Counted from the first letter of the stretch, positions 37,427 through 49,133 are shown. The stretch is DNA of 64,000 bases from Symsagittifera roscoffensis (GCF_963678635.1 NC_087067.1:56391964-56455963), one strand, 5' to 3'. Numbers and translations are program-made. Notes: generated by a model from the sequence alone, not told the origin.

Positions 37427-38832
37427 ATGAAAACAATATGGTACTTTGTGCCAATTCCTCTGTCAGTCCTGATTCAAATCTATCTGGCGCCTTACACAAA
37501 AGTAGAAGAAAGCTTCAACATTCCAGCTATTCACGACACTCTTCAATTCCGATTGAATATTTCTTCCTACGATCACAACTAGTTTCCTGGAGTGGTTCCG
37601 CGGACCTTCATCGAACCTCTAGTTGTCGCGATTCTTTCCGCTCCTGTTCATTTTTTCTTGCGACGATGCGACCAGCCTTTAATTTATTCTCTTTATTTAG
37701 TTCGAAGTGTTTTATCTGCTGTAAACATAGATGCGCTGTATCTATTCATAAAACAAGTTAAAACTAATTTCGGACCTCAAGTTGCGAAAGCTACATGTTT
37801 CATTACTGTGTGTCAATTACATTTTTTGTATTGTATATCAAGACCGCTGCCTAATACGTTTGCAATGGGACCCGTTTTAATGGCATTATATTTTCTTATG
37901 CGAAACGAAATGTCGGTTTATATGGACTTCTGCCTTTGCGATACTAATCTTTAGATCAGTACTGGCTGTATTTTTGGGTCTCTTCCTCTTAGCCGAAATT
38001 TTGAGGGGTCAAAACCAATAGCAAAAGTATTTGTACAGGGTTTTTTGGCTCGTATTACCTGGATATCGTTAAGCACAGGTGTTGATTCGTTTTTTTTGGC
38101 AAGAAACAATTTGGCCAAAATGAATGGTGTTTTATTTCAACGTGGTTCTAAACAAAAGCTCTGCTTGGGGCGTTTCGCCTTTTCATTACTACTTTACAAA
38201 ACTCTTGCCAAAAGCCTTAGGCCCGCTAGTCCCAATTTTGATGCTGTTAGCGCTCAAAATTGATACCAGGTTTCGAAAACTGGCCTTACCTTGTGTTGGA
38301 TTTGTTTTCTTGTACTCATTTTTGCCTCATAAAGAGCTGAGGTTTGTGATTTATACAGTACCAGTGTTTAACGTTATCGCTGCGAGAGGCTGGGCGTTTT
38401 TCTCGATCAATACCAGCAAAAGATTCACATTCAAATTTAAACATTTTATCAATGGATGTATTCTTATGGCGTGTTTTGCGGCGTCGACTGTTATGCTTAT
38501 GTGCTCTATGGAAAATTATCCAGGAGGCGTGGCCTTAAAGAAATTCCACAAATACGTTTCACCGAGCTCCGAGATCAATCTTCTTATGGATAACCTTGCA
38601 TGTCAAACAGGAGCAATTAGATTCGGCCAACTGAACTCAAATTGGGTTGAAACCAGGGTGGCAAGACACTCTTAGTTTTTCACACCTGCTGGTTACGAAA
38701 GATGCGAACAGTTTTGGACGATTATTAATCTCATCGAAAGAGTTTGTAAATAGAGTCATATTTCCATGTGCAGAAGTTGTCTTAAAGCCAAACACGGTAG
38801 AAATAGTGTTGCTCCAAATTTCGGATACCTAG
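37427..38832 (+). pseudogene. ALG12: Broken alpha-1,6-mannosyltransferase ALG12
   Basis: ALG12 is an ER multi-pass enzyme that adds the eighth mannose to the lipid-linked N-glycan precursor. The family signature is clear and collinear without introns: YTKVEESFN near the start, FPGVVPRTF, SAFAILIFR, STGVDSFF, VLNKSSAWGVSP, LPHKELRFVIY, ENYPGGVALKKF and a C-terminal VLKPNTVEIVLLQ. The frame is broken at least six times. Codon 52 is TAG (37580-37582), where the family has Glu before FPGVVPR. Shifts lie near 37920, 38005 (GGGG), 38095 (T8) and 38655, and there is a TGA at 38121-38123 where the WPEG motif is expected. The length otherwise fits the family (about 470 residues). It is either a pseudogene, possibly retrocopied given the lack of introns, or an intact gene spoiled by sequencing errors. 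Confidence 0.85.
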
Positions 38833-39596
38833 GAAGAATGACCGCAGCTTCACCAGTAGATGAATCATCTTAATATTCACATTTAATGAATAGAAATCGG
38901 GAGTGAATCGCGAATTTATCATACTCAGTATTATTTGAAGGGATCTGTATTTATTTGCTGAAAGAGTACTGATGTACCCGGAATAGCGGAATAGCCATGA
39001 ATAGAAAACTTGTTTCGAAGTAAAAATTCAATAGCAGATGACAAGAATTTCTGGTGATATATTACAATAGTTGGTAATTCAAAGTTAAATAGCTGGATCC
39101 CTTTTTAATATACTGCGCACAGTATTTATAATTTATTTCAAAAGCCAAATTTTTTGGCAAAAGAAGTGCAAAATTTGATTTTTTGATACATGCACTATAA
39201 TTAAAATTAACACTTATTGTAATATATCACCGAGTTTCTACTTCTATCGTTTTTCATTTGCTTCTAATATGACAAATGACGTCGGTGAACTTGTAAACTG
39301 ATTTCCATTCGTCAATTGTGTATTTGTGCAGTGTATTGTATACTCAGGAAGACAAAAATTGAAGTCAGGTTAACAGTCTTTTTTTCGGTTCTAGCGAGAA
39401 GGAATCTTAGCGAGAAACCGTATACCATTTGAAAAGTAAGTTTTTCGGCTTTTGTCTTTTCAATTAAATCTTGTCTCTTGAGATAAATAGAATATAGATT
39501 TGATTTCTACTTGCTCATTTTTACACAAACTAAGCTTGTATGATAGTATGCAGTCTCTTTTTTTCCTCATGAGTCGAAAATATTGATGCGACAAAA
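38833..39596. other. No recognisable feature
   Basis: AT-rich sequence downstream of ALG12 with no supported gene, RNA or repeat. Confidence 0.5.
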
Positions 39597-40032
39597 TGTG
39601 TTCATTTTGAAAGTGTTCATTTTGATCAATAACCAGCTATTAAGTACAGCAAATGCTATGGATATTAACACAGATTATTATATTACAAATAGCACTTTAG
39701 CTTCAAGGTAATCATGGTTCTGTAGCGTAGAGGTAGGGAAGGATACCTGCAACAAAGTAAGAGGGTTCGCACCTGGGCAGGGTCGGATGTTTTAAATGTG
39801 CTTTTTCGTGTACTAGTTAAAATGCGTCTGCTCTACAAATTGAGGCATGATAGTTGGTAATTTTTTTTTCAAATTGGTTGGTACTGCTAATGCGTCACTT
39901 ACCAATTATGTAGACTCATAATTGGCGTGTGACACTTGAGAAATTTTGTAGACTCAAAGTGTTAATCAAACATCCCAGTAGCATTATCGGTCATATTTTT
40001 GCTTGTGTATGCGATGTGCAACTTCGCCTATG
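39597..40032 (+). mobile_element. tRNA-headed SINE-like repeat, copy 1
   Basis: About 440 bp that recurs at 46599-47047. Contains a pol III A-box-like TAGCGTAGAGG (39723-39733) and a B-box-like GGTTCGCACC (39764-39773) at tRNA spacing, followed by a unique tail ending TTGCTTGTGTATGCGATGTG. Two diverged copies and the split promoter fit a tRNA-derived SINE, although the promoter is internal rather than at the 5' end of the shared block. Confidence 0.55.
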
Positions 40033-40107
40033 TTGATTTTGTTTTGAGAAAATTTATCTATCATGTGTAAGGAAAAATTTGAGTCAAATTGATCTTTAAT
40101 TGAAGAG

Positions 40108-40172
40108 AATGGCCGTGCCCGAGTGAATAAGACGCGCTGACTTAAACTCGATGGCCGTGGATTTGAATAAGG
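40108..40172 (+). tRNA. Degenerate tRNA-Leu-like sequence
   Basis: ATGGCCGTGCCCGAGTGAATAA followed by GACGCGCTGACTTAAACTCG resembles the D-arm and anticodon arm of a type II tRNA-Leu with anticodon TAA. The T-arm is replaced by GTGGATTTGAATAAGG, which retains only a B-box trace. Most likely a pseudo-tRNA or SINE head. Confidence 0.35.
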
Positions 40173-40438
40173 GGCGGATTTAGGGGATGGGGGTTCGGAC
40201 GCCCCCTTCAGGGATTCGACCCCCTCCCGACCCAAAGGGTCCCCCCTTCGTACTATTTTGAGGTATTCATATTTTGTGACGGAACCTAAAATTTTTCTAA
40301 AGGCGCCTTTGGCGCCAATGAATCTTAATTTTGAGGGGGGTGCGGTCGCCGAAAAAACGCTATTTTTTGAAAAAGGTCAAAAAAATTTTCAATTTTTTTT
40401 TTGAAAATCCGCCTGGAGAAAATCCTAGATCCGCCCCT
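40169..40438. mobile_element. hAT-like MITE with AGGGGCGGATTTAGG ends
   Basis: The left end AGGGGCGGATTTAGG is inverted at the right end as CCTAGATCCGCCCCT. Such GGGGCGGATC termini are common on hAT-superfamily elements. TTTGAATA on the left and TTTGAATG on the right may be the 8-bp target duplication, though the spacing to the ends is not exact. The interior has GGCGCCTTTGGCGCC, related to the palindromic module of array 2 and to 47990-48030. Confidence 0.5.
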
Positions 40439-41276
40439 TTTTTGAATGTCACGGTTGGAGAGGTTCTAGTGTCAATCAGCCTTCTCAAGGTGGGGCATAA
40501 AATACAAGTAGTTAAGATAATGGCTGACAATTATGTTAAAGCCTTTCAAAACGCGCATAAAGACAGCGAAGAGAAAACAGCAATGAAAAATCGGCTGCTC
40601 GAAAATTTTCTCGTATTCAAGAAATTTGAATAGATTTGATTGCAGCTCGAAACAAGACTAAAATGGCTTCAATATGATATATTACTCGTTTCTGTAAGTT
40701 TGTTTGTCTTAACTGTTTGCATTGAAAAAAACTAGACTTGAAAGTTACTCTACACCTTTGATGCTCGGAATAATAAGTTTCGTTCTCAACAATTTGATGT
40801 TTTTGGGCATGTTTTTGTTCTCGATTTAGGCTTTGCTTAATTGGCCAGGATTTCATATGACTTTTTGGCGCAGTAACTTATACGTTAGTAATTGCACCAA
40901 CAAATCCTCGCTGATATCGGCTGAATTAAAAGGCATTCATTGCAGCTTGAATATATGAAACAAGCAGCTGCCGTACCGCAGGCGTCAAGGCGTGTTACTA
41001 CTAATGATATGTTAGGTAGAAATCTTTAAGTCTGCAAAATTACTTGCGAGGATTTTTTGTGCAGGCATTTTTCCATCATTTATTGAATTTTAAGAGTTAA
41101 TTCCGTGGACTGGGCTTGCGAAGTCGTCTAAGTAATTTTTGAAAAAAATACGGGTATCGATTTTCTATTGCTGCTTTTTGTAGTTCTATTAAGACTGACG
41201 TAAAAAAAAAAACTATAGCACACGCGTCGAATCGTTTTGACTAGGGAAGAATGCTCGCAATTTATTTGGTTGCAAT
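40439..41276. other. No recognisable feature
   Basis: Short frames only (40331-40633 plus, 40617-40856 minus). The first begins inside the MITE, which argues against a gene. Confidence 0.5.
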
Positions 41277-41488
41277 AACTCTTTCAAGTGCTCCAGTTGA
41301 CATACTGAGTGAATTTAAGTGCTCCAGTTGACATAAGCAAGACTAAAATCAGCTTTCTTAACTTCTTGGATGCAAGATTTTTGATAAAATTAGGGTCAAG
41401 AAGTTAAGAAAGCTGATTTTAGTCTTGCTTATGTCAACTGGAGCACTTAAATTCACTCAGTATGTCAACTGGAGCACTTGAAAAAGTT
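41277..41488. repeat. Hairpin with 92-bp arms
   Basis: 41277-41368 and 41397-41488 are reverse complements with about one mismatch, separated by a 28-bp loop. Each arm contains AAGTGCTCCAGTTGACAT twice. No terminal duplication or coding content. Confidence 0.92.
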
Positions 41489-42264
41489 ATTTTTGTTCTT
41501 CTTTTGCATGCACATTTAATAAGCCTGGTCATTGTAGCCTAGTCGATCGTTTTGCATTTTTCGATTTAGATTTTATTAGCTTAAACCACAGTTCTGGCAA
41601 AGCTAATTTCGGTAAAGTGGGTCAGCGACCGAAGGCCACAATTCAACGGTTTCCTTAGCTGCAGTGTTTTCGTTATTTTTTATTTGAAAAAATTGCCTAT
41701 AAGTGCCATTAAGAAAGCAAAGCCATTATTTCCAAGCCAAAAAGAAGCCGTTATATCAAAAGCTTTTTTTATTTTCAAAGTTTTTTTTGCAGCGTGGGGT
41801 ATAAATCATACTGCACGGATTGAAAAAAAAAGATTTTTTTGAGATAATGGTTTTGTTAATTGGGTTTGAAATATAATGGCTTTCCTACTGACAAATATTA
41901 TAAAAGACAAATAATTTCAGAATTTTTTTGAAAGACAAATAATCAAACTCGCTGCAGCTAATGCAATCTCGAACTTCTAGTCTTCTTCCGTTTCTCCACT
42001 ATATAATGATATCAAATTGTCTGAAGCCTGGTTTCCAGCAAGTTTGGATTGGAATTTTGTAAAACCAGATACGATATGATGAGTGACTTAAGGTCCTTAA
42101 AGGTCCTTAAACTTTATATATTGCGGTCTGGTTTTCGAATTCACTTCCATTTTCAATTCACTTCCATTTGCTGAAATGAAAGCAAATTACGCTCTCCAAC
42201 TGCGAAAGTGCAAATAGTGGGCAAAATCTGATCAAATATAGCAGGTTGCTGTGGTAGCACAGAA
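41489..42264. other. No recognisable feature
   Basis: No gene or structured RNA supported. A short direct repeat AAGGTCCTTAA occurs near 42090. Confidence 0.5.
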
Positions 42265-42888
42265 TGTTTCGACCACACTCAGAAAAAAAACGTTTTCAAG
42301 TTAGTTCCTGCGTCGTGTGATGATGAAACTATACGAACGCGTAAATTTTTACGAAAGCGTTATGAACTGTACGAACGCGTGATGAAGTTTTGTTTCGTTT
42401 GTCGTGTGATGGTGCAACTTTACGAACGCGTAAAAGTTTAGTGAACAAGGCATAAACGGCTCCAGTTTTCTTCACAAAAAATGAGAAATAAAAAAAAAAA
42501 ACATTTTTCGGAATTTTTAAACTTTTTACTCTTTAAATTTTTAATTTTTTTTTGCCAGCGATTAGCTCTATAAAGGTTCAAAAAATTTTACGTTTTAGTT
42601 AAATCAATTTTTTTTGGCATAAATTGCTAATTTTCTTATATAACAAGCGTTACTCGATTGCTTTACTCGCTCGAAAATAGACAAAACATCAAAAATTTCA
42701 AACCAATTTTTCTCGACACTAGGAAAAGTTTTTGGAAGTTTAAAAATGTCCTTTGACACACTAAGGGCTTTAATATGATATATAACTCGACCCTGTCCCA
42801 TGATTTTTGACCTGTTTTTGCGGGGAAAACAAAAAAACTAAAACACACCCGAAAACAAAGTTCCTCCCCATTTTCAATGGTCAGAACA
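42265..42888. mobile_element. Stand-alone TIR element (624 bp)
   Basis: Bounded by TGTTTCGACCA and TGGTCAGAACA. The interior has several ACGAACGCG/TACGAACGCG repeats and matches the family's right half (TTTTTCTCGACAC, TAAAACACACCCGAA). It is longer than the array copies and probably closer to the ancestral element. No transposase frame, so MITE-like. Confidence 0.6.
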
Positions 42889-43570
42889 ATTACCTATAAG
42901 TTCGGAAATTGATTTTAGTCAGTAGGAGTCCCAGCGAAATAAAGAATGGCCTATTGGCCCAGTTATCTTTTATTGGGTTAGTTTCATTAAAAAATTGTAA
43001 AAAATTAGTTTCTTAGAAATCAAAGAGCTTGAAGGTGATGGATGCATTTTTCTGCAATCAAAATCAAAAGTTCAAAATATTACAAAACATTTAATCCCTT
43101 TTTTCTAATTTCTGTTGACTATGATTACCCGCTTGTACAGAATGGTCTAAAATTAAATGTAAAAAGTTTGACATGATAATTTTTAATTTCAAATTACAAT
43201 TTTGGCATGGATTAAAAATAAGGTTAAGCAAGGTCATTCAATGGAAATGTTGGTAAAATTAGTTAATCGCAGGAAGTATTTCATTATAAAATGTCACTTT
43301 AACAGTACAAATTTTGGGAAATATCATTTCGCAACTACCGGAATAATACATTCAAATGTTGCAGTTTGCGGCACTATTAAATAATTATATTGCAAAACGG
43401 GGCTTCAATTTTAGCTATGCAAAGTTGTGGTTCTTGATTTAAATATCGACAACAGATTGAGTTTATTTCATGATACGACTCTACAGCGTGAAAACAGTTA
43501 CCGCATATAGATTTTGTTCAACTACCGCAGATATTATTTTTCTTTCGTTTTGGCTTCTTGCTGTTTGACT
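42889..43570. other. Downstream flank of the villin-like gene
   Basis: No supported gene. It includes a short relative (42900-42985) of the dispersed repeat at 34370. The 60-codon plus frame at 43202 has no recognisable motif. Confidence 0.45.
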
Positions 43571-44653
43571 TTACTGAAGAGATTGAATTGAAGAAAAGGG
43601 CAAAGCTGTTTTAAGTGAATTAGAATAGAGCTTTGCCCTTTTCTTCAATTCAGTCTGTTTCCATTTCGGTTTCTTGCCGAACTCGCCTTTGTTCATGCCA
43701 AATATCTGAACAAATTCTTCATCACACAAGCAATTCTTTGTTTCCAGGGTCAACATCAAAGGGTAAAGGACGTCCAGAAATCAACTCTTCGTACGTATAG
43801 ATCACATCCGATAAATTGTTCTCTGCCTTGCTTGAATTCAAAACCTTAATTTCGGATTGAATTTGATCACTGCTTAGTCCTTTCATTTGCCCCTTCATCT
43901 GGACATATTTCTCAGATGTCAGGAACCCAACCTACAAAGAATCCAGTGAACGTCAAGGGTTCGAATCCCTGCTTGAAACTGTACACCGCAGTATCTGGGT
44001 CGCGTCGAGCGGCATCATTTTTGAGGTACTCTAAGGCTAATTGAGGAGCTTTTTTCTTTTCCTCGTTGTTTGCCCCATTACCAATCCAAACATATATGTC
44101 GAACCAAGCGTCTAGAATCATAACATCAGTTTCGCAGAGATCTTCTTGAATGAATCCGACAATTTCTTCGGCTCTGAACGTTCCACTTGCATTACTACAT
44201 TGGAACAGCCGAGGCTCGACCGCGAATGGTTGGTCTTGTCGGACTTTTGTATAGTTTGCTTATTGATCCAAAACTCATGTGGCTCTTTACCTTCGACAAT
44301 CAACTCGTAGTCTCTTCCCGACAGAATCCGACTCGCCACTCGGGTCATTTCTCGTTCGTCGCCGTTGCAAAGTTTCCCGAACCAGATGTAGTGCTTTCTT
44401 TGTTTTGATAATAAAAGCGTCATTTGAGTTCAAATTACTAGCAGTGCATTCGACCTCAACTGCTTTCGTATTCATTGCGTTATCGCCTGTGACTCGAAAC
44501 AGATGATTTCTAGTTAGATTTGCTGTCTTAGTTGAGTCAATTTGTTTCAAACCGCCGCCCTTTTTTTAGTGCGTCTGTAGATTATCAGTTTACCCTTAAA
44601 CAAACACAAAAAGGGGTTGGGTTCTTTACCTTCGACCACTCTAACTTGCACTG
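43571..44653 (-). CDS. Villin-like gene, 3' exon: end of G4, G5, G6 and headpiece (frameshifted)
   Basis: Actin-binding, calcium-regulated gelsolin-family protein. On the minus strand the order is the G4 end (VEGKEPNPFLCLFKGKL, near 44620), G5 (NTKAVEVECTASNLNSND, then HYIWFGKLCNGDEREM), G6 (LFQCSNASG, VMILDAWFDIYVWIG, FEPLTFTGFFVGW), a linker with YTYEELISG, and a villin headpiece (DEEFVQIFGM, KPKWKQTELKKRAKLY). The headpiece marks it as villin-like rather than plain gelsolin. The frame changes at least five times: near 44570, 44395, 44210, 43930 and 43745. Between breaks, conservation is high. After the KLY near the expected end, the frame runs 17 codons into an inverted duplication. The 5' edge is set by an acceptor-like GCTAATGGCGCAG. 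It may be a pseudogene or an error-rich assembly of a live gene. Confidence 0.8.
43584..43652. repeat. Hairpin at the villin headpiece end (24-bp arms)
   Basis: 43584-43607 and 43629-43652 are perfect reverse complements with a 21-bp loop. The right arm is the last coding part of the headpiece (ELKKRAKL), and the left arm is its inverted copy in the 3' flank. Confidence 0.9.
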
Positions 44654-44660
44654 CTGCGCC

Positions 44661-44743
44661 ATTAGCAACCAGGGATCCAGCAGATTAAATTGAATTTTTA
44701 AGAAAACATATCCATTTAATCTGCTGGATCACTGGTTGCTAAT
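44661..44743. repeat. Hairpin at the villin exon border (30-bp arms)
   Basis: 44661-44690 and 44714-44743 are reverse complements with one mismatch and a 23-bp loop. The left arm lies directly upstream of the presumed splice acceptor, so the intron 3' end is duplicated in inverse orientation. Confidence 0.88.
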
Positions 44744-45774
44744 ACAAGCCTCATATTGCAACATTTTTAGTTTGGTAAAAGGTTTTTAAGCGGGCGTGCG
44801 TTTCAGGGCGGGGCTATGTAAGAATTTCGAAACAGGGCGGGGCTATGTAAGAATTTCGAAAGTCAAAGCTTTATAGCTATTTTTACGAGAAGAATTTAGC
44901 TTCGACTCGGCTCAACTGGTGGCCACCCAAGTATTGTCGGCTTATTGACCGCATATACGCTTTGCTTTATGCTAATTTAATTATGACAGTTGTGGTTCAT
45001 TTTACTTCAAAATGAAATTCATTTGTCGAGACGCATACAAAAGACTTTTTAGTAGAAGCAGATTTTTTCTTCAAGTATTTTTTTAGGATTGGTAGCTTTT
45101 TTCTTATTTAGCTTGCCATGCTATTTTTGTGATGTGTCTTATTGCTCATTTTATGCTTTTTTGCTCAGCAGCCGGCTTTTCGATTTTTTTTTTGAAATAT
45201 TGAGTTCATGTTTTTTTTGCGTTGAATAAGCCAGCAATGATTTTCTTAAGTATTGAGGTTTCTTGATAGAGGTTTCTTGCTAAATTTTAGCTACCTAGGA
45301 CTTACAGGGACCTGGTGTTTACTAGACTGTGCGGAGATTTGAGCTTAACACCAATGTCATGGCATGAAATTCTGTCATCAATTACTTGCACCTACGCGAA
45401 CCTTTTATTGACAGTTTTTAATTTCAATTTTAATGTATTACCAATCGGGTGAGTTTGAGGGATTGAAATTTTGCCCACCCGTTTCGGCTTAAAATTATCC
45501 TCATTCAAAAGAGAGAACATTGAATTTAGAAACAGGAAATATTTATGCATTATGCAGTAGAATGGTCCTGGTAAAGACAATATTTTGTTAGTCGTTTAGT
45601 TTCAAAAAAGTTTGGGCTGAGATGATATTTGAGCCAATTTTTTTAAATTGGGCTGTTGATTCAACCACGAAGTGGGAAAGAAAATTAAAAATTTTGGTTA
45701 CATGTCAAAGTTAAACTTTTTGAACGTAACATGAGGTGCCACAAATAATCGTCAGACAGATGCGGGTGATATAC

Positions 45775-46184
45775 TGAGTTATAACCGAGGTGGTTATCTC
45801 ATAGAGTAATTTCGGATAGGGTACACCGTCTGCTCGTCACGCTATCTTATTTTCGGCCGGATAGATTCGTGCAACTTCTTAGTCTAATACCGATCCTAAT
45901 CTTACTCTTATACTATCTAGTCTCAGGGTGTTTAACTAGTCTCTGCTAGGCTCAATAGATCTAGGGTATACTGGTTTATTGCGGCAGCTGAAGTCTTCTT
46001 GGAGAGTCAACTAATTTCTAAGTTAAATTCAAATCTCTCTGGTGCTGAAATTACAAGTAATTTCAGCACTTACAAATAAGTGGGTTGTTAGTTAGATGGA
46101 TCATGATTGGTTAATATTAAATACTTTACAGTGGTAAAATATCTAATTTATCCAATCATAAAATGTAGTTTAGATCAGGTTCCA
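45775..46184 (-). mobile_element. Solo LTR (410 bp)
   Basis: Runs TGAG...TCCA on the plus strand (TGGA...CTCA in the likely transcribed minus orientation). Flanked by a direct repeat ATAC at 45771-45774 and 46185-46188, a 4-bp target duplication. Same length and family as the LTR at 54123-54532. It contains a 12-bp-stem hairpin at 46042-46069. No internal element sequence is attached, so it arose by LTR-LTR recombination. Confidence 0.88.
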
Positions 46185-46598
46185 ATACAGTAACAAAGAA
46201 TTTTCATTCGGAAATCTATCGACTTTGAAAGAATTAAAATTTTCACGGTGTCAAAAAGAACTGGTTTGAAAATTTTACTGTTAGACATTGAGAGCGAGTA
46301 GAGCGCAAAACTTATCATTTACTTTAATGTTCTATTGGTCTTTGCTTAATCCAACAACAAATTTGCTCTAAGTGCAAATAACAAAATCACAATCAGAAAT
46401 TTTTGAAAATACGCATCCAAAATTTTTTGAAATAACGAATTCATTGATAATTGATTGCGATGAAAAAAGATATAACTGTTTTTTTTTTCGATGTTCCTAT
46501 ATGACAAATTTTGTTCTGGATAGATTTTTTAAATAATAAAGAAATTATTCCTTTCTTGAAAAACAAATCTCTTATATTTACGCAAGCAAAGCGTAAAT

Positions 46599-47047
46599 GT
46601 GTTCATTTCGAAAGTGTTCAATCGACCAATAACCAGCTATTAAGTACAGCCAATGCTAAGAATATTATCACAGACTATTATAATACAATTAGCACTTTAG
46701 CTTCAAGGTATCATGGACTTATAGCGCAGAGGTATGGACGGAGACCCGCAACAGAATAAGAGGGTTCAAACCTGGGCAGGGTCCGATGTTCTTAATGAAA
46801 TTTTTCGTATACTAGTTAAAATGTGTAAGCTTTATAAATTGAGGCATGCTTGTTGTTAAGTTTCTTTTTTAAATTGACTGCTAATGCGTCATAATTGAAT
46901 TGCGTCACTTAGCAATAATGTAGACTCATAATTGGCGTGCGTCACTTAAGAAATTTTGTAGACTCAAAGTTGTACTCATACAGTTTTTCCCTGTAGCGTT
47001 ATCGGTCATATTTTTGCTTGTTTATGCGAAATGCAACTTCGCCTGTG
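46599..47047 (+). mobile_element. tRNA-headed SINE-like repeat, copy 2
   Basis: Diverged copy of 39597-40032. A-box-like TAGCGCAGAGG at 46722-46732, B-box-like GGTTCAAACC at 46763-46772. The B box is closer to consensus here than in copy 1. Contains an extra short duplication TGCGTCA near 46886. Confidence 0.55.
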
Positions 47048-47160
47048 TAAAATTATTACACTTGCCAAAACAAGTGTCTTGTAATCAGTAACAAGAGTTT
47101 CCCGTTAATATTTATGTTTTACAAAGTATCAACTTGTTTTTATTGCAAGTTATCAACTTC

Positions 47161-47239
47161 GCACTTGGTCTAGAGGTATCGTTGTTGCCTTTGCACCCAA
47201 AGTCAAGGATTTCAAGTCCCAACCGAGCCTTGTTTTTTT
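47161..47239 (+). tRNA. tRNA-Pro-like pseudogene with T-tract terminator
   Basis: CTTGGTCTAGAGGTAT matches the D-arm of animal tRNA-Pro. The ends CTTGG and CCGAG can pair as an acceptor stem, and GGATTTCAAGTCCC resembles the T-arm. The anticodon arm does not fold. A run of T follows at 47232-47240, as in a pol III terminator. Most likely a pseudo-tRNA or a SINE head. Confidence 0.4.
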
Positions 47240-47749
47240 TCAGTATGTTTGCGATTAAAATTTTTTTTCCGGTAAAACTAACTTAATGGACTTTGGTTTG
47301 TCGACCTAATTGCCTTATCACGGATTTTTCTTTCACTCTAAAGAAGGATCTTGGTAGTTGCAAATGTTGTTCCTTGTAGTTCCTTGAGAGTCTAAATTGG
47401 TGTCTGCTCAAAAATTGTCGGCTTTGCTTCTATTTTGTAAAATTTGTTCCGTTGCTAATTTAATTTTGAAGCCGTTTTGCTTGGCTTATTTGCCTAAAAT
47501 CTGTTGCGAGAGAAACTAACCTTTTTGCAGGAAGTGGAAAATCTTTCCTAAGCGTCTCTAAAAACCCAAATCCCATAGATTGTCATAAACCATAGATTGT
47601 GTTTTATTTGTTTAGACGCTGTGGATTTTTCAAGACCTGTAGTCTCTGTTCACTTTACCTCACTGTCTGCACCCTTCTGCACTCAAAAATTACCCTCTCA
47701 AATCCAAGATTTTAGTTTCAATAACCATAACGGATTCAAAAAGATCCCT

Positions 47750-48430
47750 TGCATAAGCGGCTACGCCTAAGTTTATTTACATTTTAAAATTTGGCCCTCG
47801 GAAAAATTTTTGATTTTTGACCGTTTTTTGAAACTTCAGTTTTCTCGAAAACTTCCCTCTCACAGTAGCGGGCTTAGAGAGGGCACGGGAACGGACGCAC
47901 CTTTCTCAGTAATTAAATTCCCTGACTACCGAAGGGGTTCCCATTTTGGCGATATTTTAAGACCTCCATTTTTCACTGGCTGGACCTAAAATTTTTGTCA
48001 AGTCGCCTTAGGCGCCAATATATGCTATTTTTGCGAGGAGAACAGTTTTCCGGTTCAAACTGTCCAAAATGTGCCTATAATTGCCTTATTGGACATTTGT
48101 TTTCAAAATTTTGGCCAAAACAGGATCTTTTTTGTTATTTTAGAGGGGTCGGTAAAGCAATTTGGGTTTTTTCATACGTGACTACGACCAGTTTTTTTTT
48201 TGACACAATTTATGACCCTCGGAAAAGTCAAAATATTGATTTTTTGACCATTTTTTGAAACTTTATTTTAAATTTTTGTGAACTAACCTCACAAATCTGA
48301 GTTTCTGGATTCAATCGAATTATGAGGCTGCGTGTTTTTTGCATAAGCGGCTACGCTTTTATTTTTTTACGCTTTGATTCTCGGAAATGTCAATGTTTTT
48401 ATTTGATGACAGTTTTTGGATTTTTCTCAA
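47750..48430. repeat. Diverged local repeats (GCATAAGCGGCTACGC blocks)
   Basis: GCATAAGCGGCTACGC occurs near 47752 and 48340, each followed by a GGxxCTCGGAAA...TTTTTGA block. The latter block occurs a third time near 48215. Between them, 47880-48030 resembles the hAT-like MITE interior (ACCTAAAATTTTTGTCAAG, GGCGCCAATATATG). Confidence 0.5.
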
Positions 48431-49133
48431 TAATTATTCTGCCAAATCTGGTTTCGTGGGTTTAATCGAAACAATAAGTTGTTGAAAGCCTACTTGCCCA
48501 GGTTTTGGGCAAAGTTCAAATTTTGATTTTACCTACTTTGTTTGGCATCAGTATAGCAACATCAAAAATTATCGGCTCTTCTGTGTAAAAAAAAACTAAC
48601 GTTGAAAAAAAAACAATCAAATTCTATTTTAATGAATTTTGTGGGGTGTACATAGGGACCGGTTGAAAAAAAAACCAGCGAAAATATTAGAAGACTTTTT
48701 TGAAACACTTAGTAGTTAAACTCGAATCGTATCTAAATTTTCATTGCCATTTTTAAAAAAAATCATCAAAAAATATATGCTGTATTTTTGTGGGCTTGGG
48801 TTGATGCATGCTTTACAAGTTGACCAATTCAATCATAATTTCCTTGAAAATATTTTTATAGCCAAGAACCGTTCAAAAAAAATTTGAGACGATTATTACC
48901 GGGAAATCATTAGTTTCATAAATGGAATGAGTCTTGTTTCTTTTTTTGATTTCAGATCTCTATCACTATCGACAAAATAGAAAAATACAAGTACACCTTT
49001 TTCTGACTTGAGGCGCCAGAAAACAGGCTTTTGTAGGCTAATAGTGTCCTCCCAATCTAATTAATTGTAATTGAATAGATTTTAATTGTAAAATTATATT
49101 TTTCTTAGATTTTTATAAAAGTAAATCTGTTTT

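Noticed and set aside
37182-37499. 105-codon minus frame overlapping the ALG12 start
   Set aside because: It is the antisense shadow of ALG12 coding sequence and has no independent support.
44187-44506. Plus-strand frames opposite the villin-like exon
   Set aside because: Shadows of the well-supported minus-strand coding sequence.
47161-47239. Functional tRNA-Pro gene
   Set aside because: The anticodon arm cannot form a normal stem-loop and several invariant positions are changed.
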